Shown in pieces: positions 25,257 through 33,302 of a stretch of 64,000 nt of DNA. Positions within the stretch are counted from its first letter, which is position 1. Each line of letters opens with the position of its first letter. Position numbers and translations under genes: made by a program. The DNA comes from Alopecurus myosuroides (taxonomy: Eukaryota > Streptophyta > Magnoliopsida > Poales > Poaceae): positions 236,682,833-236,746,832 of the forward strand of contig CM054060.1 in the NCBI GenBank assembly GCA_028641055.1, in the 5' to 3' direction. The notes under the pieces are model-generated. The model did not search any database. It saw nothing but the letters and a program-made list of their open reading frames with translations, and had not been told where the DNA came from.

Positions 25257-26028
25257 CTGCAAAATACAAGGCAAAGAGTACAAAACATGAGTAATTAAGA
25301 CCCGGAAACTACAGGTTATCCGAGTATCAATAAGCAGTACGGAAACTATGAGTTATCCGGGTATCAACAAGCAGTATCGACTAGCAGTACGGAAACTACG
25401 GGTTATCCGAGTATTAGTGAGCTATTGTGAAGGAGGGTTGATCGTCTGGTTAACTAGAGAGTTATTGAAAGATCCGGAAATAGTGGTCTATCCGGGTATC
25501 AAAGAGCAGCTACGGAAAATCTTGACAGACGCCTGGGTTGGAAAATTTGCAGAGAGATTCCCGAAGAAATTAATGGTTGCAAGTGATAGGGGAGTGTTAT
25601 TGGATCTACAATTGAGCGATTAAACAAGCAAGGATGGAGTTGAGCAATCTAATTCGGTACAGAGCAAGAAAATAGCCCGCGGGCGGACCTAGATCCAATC
25701 TACACCGAGCGAAAAACTTGAAGATAAATCCATGGAGGAGAACTTACCGGCGAGGTCCGGAGGAGGTTGCGGCGGAGGCAGATGGCGCAACCACGGTGGC
25801 ATGTGGGGCTTTCCGGCGGACAGCTCGAGGGTACGGCGGCGGAGGCTGACGGCGGCGCGGCGCGGTTCGAGGACGAGCGCAGTTGGCGGCGGCTCGATTC
25901 CGGCGGCGCGTCCGTGGGCTCCGTGGTGGCGCGACGGCGAGCTCGAGTGAGGGAGCTCCGGAGGCGAAAGAGATGGGGGGAAATGGAACGTTGAGTTTAG
26001 GGTTACCCCCTTGGGCTTGTATTTATAA
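25257..26028 (-). promoter_or_regulatory. Promoter and 5' UTR of the Tat-1 antisense gene
   Basis: On the minus strand TTATAAATAC occurs at 26028-26019, a good plant TATA box pointing toward the antisense gene. About 270 bp downstream a donor (CCG|GTAAGTTC, exon end 25748) and an acceptor (TTTTGCAG|ACCG, exon start 25256) bound a 491-nt intron that would sit in the 5' UTR, nine bases before the ATG. The GC-rich block 25750-25990 would be the untranslated first exon; its plus-strand open frames look like composition only. The arrangement parallels the TATA box at 33161 upstream of the Tat-D antisense gene. The start site itself is inferred. Confidence 0.6.
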
Positions 26029-26417
26029 GCACGGGTGGGGAAACCTAGACGTGCAAGCGGGAGCCAAAAATTTCGGGAGGGAGGGATACCCGCCCGGAAA
26101 TTTTGGGATATGCGTTAAGTGCCCGTGCGCGATATCCGGAAAGGATAGGAAGCAAATCCCTTCCGCGATATCCGGACCAATAAATGAACGAAATAAGCCG
26201 GGTCTCTTGCATTTCCTTCGGAGCATTGACCCGGAAAAGTAAAGACCGGTTCAGAGAAAGCCGGGTTATTATATGGACCACCAGTGGAGTTAGGCCTAGC
26301 TGTTTATCAAAGCAACCTAACCCGGCCTCTATGAACTTGTATGTTTGTTATTTTTTGCAGGGAATAGCATGCGCTTCAAGGAGGATCCCGTGAAGCCCAA
26401 GCTATTCTGGGGACTAC
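26029..26417 (+). other. Tat-1 region upstream of the antisense promoter, with polypurine tract
   Basis: This is non-coding. On the plus strand its last bases (about 26404-26417, TTCTGGGGACTAC) form the short polypurine-like tract next to the 3' LTR, comparable with CCTGGGGGCTAA beside the Tat-D 3' LTR. The rest may hold upstream promoter elements of the antisense gene. Confidence 0.5.
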
Positions 26418-26885
26418 TGATGGAGGGATGATAACCCGGTAGGCTAACGCCAAGGTGTAATTAGGCCCAAAGGGCGCTGCGCAAGATCCGGCTTAGGGAA
26501 AAGGAGTTTCTAGAAGGCCCAAGAGTGTAGGCCTCGCAACCCGGTTTGTGGGTTCCGATAGGGAAACTTAGGGTTTGTAAGCAGTGTCCGGGTAGGATTC
26601 CGAGTATGCCTTGGACGGTAAGCCAGGGGGTCCGGATATTATATAAGCCGGCCCCTAGGGTTAGATTAAGCAGACAATCGCACGAACACAAGATATTCGA
26701 GTATCCCTTGTAACACGAGAGTTGAGATAATATATTCAGATCGGAGACTCGGCGACTCGATTGCCGGCTACCAGATCGCATATCACCATGGTTTCCCTTG
26801 AGCTAAACCCTCTCCCAAACACCAGAGTCGAATTGCCCCAGGACAAGTTACCCCCGGTAACGTCTGCCGTGATTATCCCACGACA
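26418..26885 (+). repeat. Tat-1 3' LTR
   Basis: 468 bp, TGATGGAGGGATG to CCACGACA, followed by TSD AAAGG. The TATA-like TATATAAG is at 26640-26647. Confidence 0.93.
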
Positions 26886-26890
26886 AAAGG

Positions 26891-27805
26891 TTTAACAAAA
26901 CCTAAGTGGATCGCTGAACTTCTGTCACTTTCACAGCACTAGCCACCCCCGTTACTCCAACTAATTCACCCATCACCCCACACACGCTCTCAAGAACTAG
27001 ATTGATCAAAGCTAGCAAATAAGAACGGGGTACATAAGATACATCTACTCAAATAACTCAAGAGAAACAATTGCAATCTCAGATTCAATAACTCATAGAA
27101 AAGATCCACCACATAGGAATTACAACGGTGCCCGTAATCATGTGAGGCAGCTCATACGGATCTAATTATTGAAGCACATAGAGAGAGAGAGATACAAGTG
27201 CTACTTCCACAAACCCATAGCCCTGGGGTGGACTACTCCCTCTTCATGGAGATGTCGATGGAGATGACGTTGGAGGGGTAGGAGATCACACCGGCGGCGC
27301 CCGCCGGGGTTTCCCCCTCCAATCTGGAACTCCAGGTATCTGTTTCGGTGTTTCGGCGGCGCTCTCCTCCGTAAGGGTACGGGGGACCCTTTTTATAGTC
27401 AGTTTTAGGTCAAGACGGAGTCGGTAAGTCGAAGATGGAAGGAATTGGGGCCATAGGGGACAAAAGGGGGCCTCTCACGCGGCCAAGGAATCTGGCCGCG
27501 TGGAGGGTCCTCTTTTGGGCCTCCTTGCCCTATTCTCGTGGATCCTTCCCCGCAAGTCTTCTCCTTCCAAGAAAATGACCCCCGCCGATTTTCAGGTGAT
27601 TTCGCGGAAGTTTGCCCCCTGAAACGTCAAAAATATAGAAAACGGGGTTTCTGACAGGCAGGGTTAATTCCATAAAAGTTGGGGGACTTTGTAATTTAAC
27701 CCCAAAATACTATAAAACATTTAATTATACCCTTATATGATGCAATATGTAATAGAAAACCATGTGAAAATATGCAAAATTCATCTATGCATTTTACATG
27801 CATCA
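26891..27805 (-). repeat. Athila-like 5' LTR, segment 2 (promoter side)
   Basis: This resumes the LTR interrupted at 5278; its last plus-strand bases are GCATCA, so the element reads TGATGCATG at its minus-strand start. A TATA box on the minus strand (TATAAAAA, 27397-27390) is the likely element promoter, with Tat-1 inserted downstream of it in the transcribed part. Overlapping open frames are absent. Confidence 0.7.
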
Positions 27806-28160
27806 GTTGCATATTCCTCTATTCCTAACATGGTATCAGACTAGGGCTAGGGTTCCACACACGTGCAACTCGTGCCTTTTTCTCCCTGTCTCTGGTCGAG
27901 GCACTCTTTCTACTTCTTCCTTCTCAGTCCCTGATATTTCTCATGTTCCTCGTCTTACTATGAACCCGTTCTCTGCTAGTCAACTTAATAACTCTAGCTG
28001 TCGTGTCATTTTTTGTGCCAATTCTTGCTCTATTCAGGATCATCGCACTCAGGTTCTGGTTGGAGCTGGCCCTCGCCGCCGTGATTCTCAGGGGTCTTTG
28101 GGAGTTAGACCGTCTTTGTGTTTCTTCCGCTGCCATCTCTCCTGCCAGTTCTCCCGCTGT
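27806..28160 (+). mobile_element. Copia element stub: LTR end, primer site and start of gag
   Basis: The first 25 bp look like an LTR end (TATTCCTAACA at 27830), followed at once by TGGTATCAGAC (27831), a tRNA-iMet-type primer site. After that comes an open frame running to 28163 that is Ser/Pro/Thr-rich at its start (..MNPFSASQLNNSSC..). The Athila-like element has inserted within the LTR on the left and the SIRE-like LTR begins on the right, so only about 355 bp remain. Family not identified. Confidence 0.5.
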
Positions 28161-29607
28161 TGAAATAAATGTACGGGCACCTAGAAGGGGGTGAATAGGT
28201 GTTACGACTAATTTTAATTTTCTTACAAAATTAGGCTTGACACGAAGGTAAATTCTCTAGATAGTGCAACTATGGTGAATTTACCTATATGGCAAGTACG
28301 GTAATAAATGCAACAAGTACAACAATAAATGCAAGGCAAACACAAGTAGAGGGTAAGGGAACGAGATAACCGATAGGAAGCACGCGGAGACACGATGTAT
28401 TCCCGAGTTCCTCCTTGTTAAGGGAGTACGTCTCATTGGAGGGGTGTGAGCTCACCACGAAGGCCTACTCAACGCCACAAAGGCATCACCCTATTCTCCT
28501 TTGAACCCGCCACAAAGGCCTAGTCCACCTTCCACTATTGATCCCCTTTGAGGCGGGAATCGAGTCTTTTACAAACAAGTTTGGGGCACACACCCACAAC
28601 CGAATTGGGGGCTCCCAACAATCACAAGAATCATCAAGAGAGACAAGATGTCTAGGTTATCCACAAGAGGAAACCCTAGACTAGTTCCCCTCAAGCAAAT
28701 GAGGGGGGAAATGAAATTCGGTTGGTGAAGACGTAGATCTGCACCTTCTCCTTCAATCCTCCAAAGATCAAGGCTTTTGGGTGGAGGGATTTGGAGATCT
28801 AGCAAGGTGGGTGAGCTCTAGCAATGGTGAGATCTATTCTGGACGAGCTAGCTAGAGGTAGGTGGAGGGGAGGGGGTATTTACACCCCTCATAAAGTTTG
28901 GAGCCGTTGGAGACGATTCTGCCAAACTCACACCGGAGACTCCGGTGTAAAGGCCGGAGACTCCGGTCTGAGCTTTTCGCCAGGGCATCAGTCCGGAGAC
29001 TCCAGACACATTCCGGTAAGTCTCCGGTGTGGCACCACGGGGTGATACCACACACTCTAGCTCCTTTTTCTTCAGCGCAAACACTAGTCCGTAGACTCCG
29101 GTGTGCAGGATCGGAGACTCTAGTGTAAAACTTTGATTGAGCCTTCGCCTTCACGCAGAGCATGTCTGAGGTTCAGCGAGGAGCACAAAGGAGAGCCAGT
29201 CCGGAAACTCCGGAGAATCTCTGGTGTGTCTCCGGTATGACTCCAGGAGGTGGCACCACACGCGCTGCTTCGCTGTACTCACAGATAAGTACCAGACCGG
29301 AGACTCCGGTATTCCTCCGGATAGTCTCCGGTGTGGTACCAGTGGGTGACACCACTTGCACCACACGGCTGGTTTCACTGACAAGTCCCAGACCGGAGAC
29401 TCCGGTGTTTCTCCGGATTGTCTCCGGTGTGAGACCAGTGAGTGACACCAGAAACTCCAGCACTCAAATGTCTTTGCCTCTTTTTGGATCTCACTACCAC
29501 CACTGCAAATATGATTTATAAGCCCTGAAAAAAATTAACACACTTAAGGATATACATGTTGTTAACAAACACCAAAACAAGATGATTTAAGCGCGTTTGC
29601 ACTTTCA
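28161..29607 (-). repeat. LTR of the SIRE-like fragment
   Basis: 1447 bp. The plus strand begins TGAAATAAATGTACGGG and ends GCACTTTCA. The inverted ends TGAAA/TTTCA and the adjoining polypurine tract define it. It contains the CCGGAGACTCCGG repeat field at 28930-29440. GCTGT at 28156-28160 would be one target duplication; its partner is not in the window. Confidence 0.55.
28930..29440. repeat. Field of CCGGAGACTCCGG near-palindromes
   Basis: About a dozen copies of ACCGGAGACTCCGGTGT or its variants (GTCTCCGGTGTG, TCCGGATAGTCTCC) occur in pairs, each pair followed by GGYACCA or GACACCA text. The pairs repeat every 60-110 bp. Nearly all short open frames here are caused by this repeat. Confidence 0.85.
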
Positions 29608-29621
29608 ATCTCCCCCTTTTT
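29608..29621 (-). other. Polypurine tract of the SIRE-like fragment
   Basis: The minus strand reads AAAAAGGGGGAGAT directly before TGAAAGTGC, the LTR start. Confidence 0.65.
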
Positions 29622-30056
29622 GGTGTTTGATGACAACACATATATTTGCAATCAAATCACAACTAGGCTATGTTTGTAAAAGATAGACATGCTTTCGAAC
29701 ACTCAAGTCGTGAGCTCCCCCTATGTTTTACAAAGAAAGCCCTCAAGATCAACTATTAGTGAACAGTATAAATACATGCATAGATACGATAGATAAAGCA
29801 ATATTAAGCACAATAGGATAGATAACTTCACCATGTAGTCTCACCACACACATAAATCCAAAGTTCACTAGGAAATGAAATCAACTAAGATAAAAGGAAC
29901 ACAAGCCATAAAAGCAAATCAAGTTCAAAGACTTGTGTTCTGAAGCAAATCAAATCAAAGCAACCCATGCAAATCCCTGAGAAGACTATAGATTCTTCTC
30001 CCCCTTTGGCATCGAGACAGCAAAAAGGGCAAAGAGCACTACATGCACCCAAGGAA

Positions 30057-30413
30057 TCATCCATCCTCATCATAGTACTCATCATCCTCGTCATCAACAT
30101 GGTCTGTGTCTTCTCCATCATCATCTTCATCTCCTTGCTTATTCTCATCTTCATCCTCATCACCATCATTAAAGAACTCTAGATCATCGTCCTCTTCTTC
30201 AGTATGCTCCTCCACATTCTCCTCTTCCTCAGTCATAGGGGACTTGCCACGGTTGGTCGAGGAGGAAGGAGTTGAAGTGACCTCCTCAAAATCACCCCAC
30301 GGGAAGAGGTGAGTGTTCCAATTCCCATAGGACTCAGTCACGGACTCGGTAGGAGGGGTACCAACAAGAGGAGTAGCCCCAATACCCACATGGTCCTGAA
30401 GCTTGGAGACCAT
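30057..30413 (-). CDS. Acidic ORF at the 3' end of the SIRE-like element (partial)
   Basis: 118 codons from ATG 30413; the second half is almost only Asp and Glu (for example GDEDEDENKQGDEDDD). The frame upstream, toward 30675, is broken by stops but contains readable text, so this is probably the C-terminal end of a longer Gag- or Env-like protein. No domain is recognised. The region 29622-30056 after it has no gene. Confidence 0.4.
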   Translation of the reverse strand: MVSKLQDHVGIGATPLVGTPPTESVTESYGNWNTHLFPWGDFEEVTSTPSSSTNRGKSPMTEEEENVEEHTEEEDDDLEFFNDGDEDEDENKQGDEDDDGEDTDHVDDEDDEYYDEDG

Positions 30414-30675
30414 CTTCTTCAGCTCGTGCCATCCTTATAGGCCTCATGGTTCTCCTTGTGGACATCAATAGTCATGCAAAGAATGTTGTGCTGAAACCAT
30501 GATAGCTTCTTCATCTCATCTTGAGTCTCTTCCTTGCTAGAACTGCGAGAGGGAGGGTCGGCATTCTTCCTCCTGGACCTAGGAGCAACCTTAAATCACC
30601 CATGGGGGTGTCAGTGTCAGGACGGTGAGAAGAGAGAACCTGAAGGGTACCAACTATGTACTCAACCTCACACAC

Positions 30676-31310
30676 TGTTGGGGGAATAGGCGAGGGGGAG
30701 CCTCACCAACCGCTCATATAAACCGGAATCCACTTGATCTGGATCAGAGTGGCTGGTCCAGTTTATAGCAAGGAGAACCATATCATGATGATCACTCGGC
30801 AGAAAGAAGGCCCGGGTTACCATGTGCGTAACTCGGAGAACACAGAGGATCGGCCCGTGGTCTCAGCTGGGAGGCGTAAGGGCCCAAGGCCTGGAGAGTG
30901 GAGATCATCCCAAGGCCGGACGGAGATGACCAGGTCACAGGGAGAACCGGAAGGGAACTACCCAGAACCGGATTTAACTAGGACTCCGACGACGGGTATA
31001 ACCAGGATCCTTTGTAACCCGGGGGACTCGGCCACTATATAAGGCGAGGCCCTGGGACATAGAAGAACATGCTCTAAGTCGATAGCAAGGTAACTCGGGA
31101 CATCGAGAGCCAGAATCGCCCTTTGTAATTGAGACCTTGTTTCCTAATAGTAAGAAGGCAGGAGTAGGTTTTACCCTCAACCGAGGGGCCGAACATGGGT
31201 AAACTCGCGTCTCTCATTTTTGCCTTAACCCTTTCGAAGTTTCGCTCAGTAGCAATGGTCTCGCAATCTAGTTCTCGCATGAGGACACTTGTCGTGACAA
31301 CACCACGACA
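30676..31310 (+). repeat. Tat-C 5' LTR
   Basis: 635 bp, TGTTGGGGGAATAGG to CACCACGACA. TATA box CTATATAAGG at 31035-31044. The U3 part differs considerably from Tat-D LTRs; the R/U5 part (31080-31310) is close to them. Confidence 0.85.
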
Positions 31311-31312
31311 GT

Positions 31313-31330
31313 TGGCGCCCACCGTGGGGC
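31313..31330 (+). other. Tat-C primer-binding site
   Basis: TGGCGCCCACCGTGGGGC, two bases after the LTR, as in Tat-1. Confidence 0.85.
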
Positions 31331-32153
31331 AAGCTCGCGAAAGCATCATCTTTTCGAAAGGAGCCTTACCTGGGATCGAGAAGCTCGCGATAGGCCGGCT
31401 CAGGAGGAGCCGGCGTGGAAACTACTACAACCATGGCACGTGGGGTCCAGAGTTCGCATGGGTGGAGTCAGGATTTGGAGCCCCCTTCGGTGGCATCCAC
31501 GTTTTTGTTGGCTTCGTAGGAGGAACAGACCCAGACCAGCAGTCAGACTCAATCTCGGAGGAAGCTACGATGATATACTCTGATGGTGAATCTTCAGTTG
31601 GAAACAATGATGACTGTGACAAAACGGGATCCATCCACCAGCTCTTTGAAGACAGGTTGGGAGGAGACCTTGAGCCAGATCTGCAGAGTCTAACGGGAAC
31701 AACTCATCATGCAACTGTTTACATGGCTGGATCAGCACGACCTACGGAGCCCAGGTATAACGCTAGTAGCAATTTAATTACAGACATTGTTTCAACTTCG
31801 AGTCCAGTTCTAGGAGGACCAGAAGGTGCAGGAACAACACCAACGGGCCCAACGGTAGCCCCAGTCGGACCGACAGAACCGCGTTCAACAGGACCCGGCC
31901 CAACGACTCTGGGCTGGCAGGGACAGTGATTGATTTAACAACGCCCGCGTCATATAACCCAAGGCCCGAGCTGATAGCCGCAATGGATTCACTGGACGAA
32001 GTCTTGGCTACTCCGATTACCCCGGAAAACATGGTTCGGCGTAACGCAAAGATCGAGAGGCTTCGATTGGAAATAAGTCGTGCCCGTCGGGATATCGAGA
32101 AGGAGGTAACATGTATAAACAAAGCTCGATCAGAAGTCTTGGAGGAAGCAACA
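31331..32153 (+). pseudogene. Tat-C gag, N-terminal part, interrupted by Tat-D
   Basis: The reading contains the family's N-terminal region (GYRIG-like start, then EEATMIYSDGESSVGNN and HQLFEDRLGGDLEPDLQSL) in frame 31195-31929, then shifts frame near 31915 and continues as IDLTTPASYNPRPELIAAMDS and a charged coiled-coil helix (31990-32150). It stops at the Tat-D insertion after ..VLEEAT. The same text continues after 60886. It has no domain of known function apart from the coiled coil. Confidence 0.75.
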
Positions 32154-32785
32154 TGTCATGGTGTTGTCACGGCAAGTTCCCTCATGCGAGAACTAGATTG
32201 CGAGGCCATTGCTACTGAGCGAAACTTTGAAAGGGTTAAGGCGGAAAAGAGAGATGCGAGTTTACCCAGGTTCGGCCCCTCTATTGAGGGTAAAACCTAC
32301 TCCTGCCTTTTTACTATTAGGAAACAAGGTCTCGATTACAAATGGGGATTCCGGCTCTCGATGTCTCGAGTTACCTTGCTATCGAATTAGAACTTGTCTA
32401 TCTACGTCCCAGGGTCTCGCCTTATATGGTGGACGAGACCTCCGGGTTACAGGGAAGTCCGGGTCACACCCGTCCTCGGAGTCCTAGATCTCTCGGGTTC
32501 CCGGCCACCTAGTTCTGGTTCTTGTTATGACCCGGTTACTCCCTTTCGGCCTTGAACTGCTCTCCAGGCCTTGAGCCTCCATGTCTTCCCTCCTGGGCCT
32601 TGGGACGGTTCCTTTATCCTTCCCGGGTGATACTCACCGTAACCCGGATCTTCCTCTGCTTTAATGACAATGCTTTAACCCGGTTCTTCTTAACATAACC
32701 TGGGTTAAACACCTTAGACTGGATGGGGTAATTTCCGGTTTATATGGGTGGCTGGTAAGGCTCCCCCTTACCTATTCCCCCAAAA
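32154..32785 (-). repeat. Tat-D 3' LTR
   Basis: 632 bp. The minus strand should begin TGTTGGGGG but reads TTTTGGGGG, so the terminal TG is mutated; it ends in CATGACA. A TATA-like CCATATAAG is at 32429-32421. In plus orientation it forms an inverted repeat with the Tat-C 5' LTR 843 bp away. Confidence 0.8.
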
Positions 32786-33160
32786 TTAGCCCCCAGGTTA
32801 ACATGAACGCCTAAGTTTAAACTTAGGATGTTCACGTTAAGCTTTCTCAGAAAAACTTTAATTCTAACCTTTTAGCCCAAGAAATAACCTCCCAGAATAA
32901 CTTATCCGGATTATTCGAGAATCATTATTATCATCAGGATCATATCTTTCCAGTTTTTAGACAGATAACTCCGCATCTTATCGCCAAGATCCTAGTAACC
33001 AAACATATTTTGGTTCATCCCGGATTCTGCTCCGCGCATTTTCCTCAGAGAAAATCTCCACTCCCAGATCCAATCTCGTCGTATATTTCCCGCAAAAAGG
33101 TTAATTTTGAGGGGCCTTTGTGCAAAAATTACCACTTAACCCTAGGGTTTAGGCCCCGCC
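32786..33160 (-). other. Tat-D polypurine tract and non-coding region before the antisense promoter
   Basis: The minus strand reads CCTGGGGGCTAA at 32797-32786 next to the LTR. The rest up to the TATA box at 33161 has no gene; on the plus strand it would be the upstream promoter region of the antisense gene. Confidence 0.6.
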
Positions 33161-33302
33161 TATAAATAGCAGGAGTACGGCCCCCAGGGTTCATTCGCAT
33201 CCCGCGCCCTCCACTTCATCTTCCACCTCCAGTCCAAGCCCGAGAGCTCCGCTTCCTTTCCTGCGCCGCTGCAGCCGGAGCATCACCGACATTCACCTCG
33301 AG
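33161..33302 (+). promoter_or_regulatory. TATA box and 5' UTR of the Tat-D antisense gene
   Basis: TATAAATAG at 33161-33169 lies 142 bp upstream of the ATG at 33303, within CCGCC..GCAGG context, and is followed by a CT-rich leader typical of grass 5' UTRs. Tat-1 has TTATAAATAC in the corresponding place. No UTR intron is evident here. Confidence 0.6.

Larger units (their letters stand above)
5279..26885 (+). mobile_element. Tat-1: full-length Tat/Retand-like Gypsy element
   Basis: The element is flanked by the 5-bp target duplication AAAGG (5274-5278 and 26886-26890) and by two 468-bp LTRs that differ at about six positions by eye. Order on the plus strand is LTR, primer site, gag, protease, reverse transcriptase, RNase H, integrase, long spacer; an antisense spliced gene then fills the space before the 3' LTR. 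The Gypsy order (integrase after RNase H) and the antisense ORF downstream of integrase define the Tat lineage. Without nested Copia-A it is about 13.2 kb. It sits inside the 5' LTR of the Athila-like element. Gag-pol is broken in many places, so it cannot be autonomous. Confidence 0.92.
28161..30675 (-). mobile_element. SIRE-like Copia fragment: 3' LTR and end of internal region
   Basis: Read on the minus strand: an internal tail (30675-29622) with an acidic open frame, a clear polypurine tract (29621-29608) and then an LTR from 29607 to 28161 with ends TGAAAGTG and TATTTCA. The upstream part of the element is cut by Tat-C at 30676 and would continue beyond the window on its far side. The GGGGGAGA-type tract and acidic 3' ORF suggest the SIRE/Maximus branch, but no RT or integrase is present to confirm this. 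Confidence 0.5.
30676..32153 (+). mobile_element. Tat-C: Tat-lineage Gypsy element, left segment
   Basis: Contains the 5' LTR (30676-31310), primer site and the first part of gag, then is interrupted by Tat-D. The second segment is 60887-64000 and runs past the window. It belongs to the same family as Tat-D (matching LTR and gag text) but in the opposite orientation. CACAC at 30671-30675 would be the left target duplication. Confidence 0.85.

Noticed and set aside
25732..26242. Plus-strand frames in a GC-rich block near the Tat-1 3' LTR
   Set aside because: The block fits the untranslated first exon of the antisense gene on the other strand; the plus frames lack any similarity.
28930..29440. 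CRISPR-like array
   Set aside because: Units are short, irregular near-palindromes without spacers of constant size, in plant LTR DNA.
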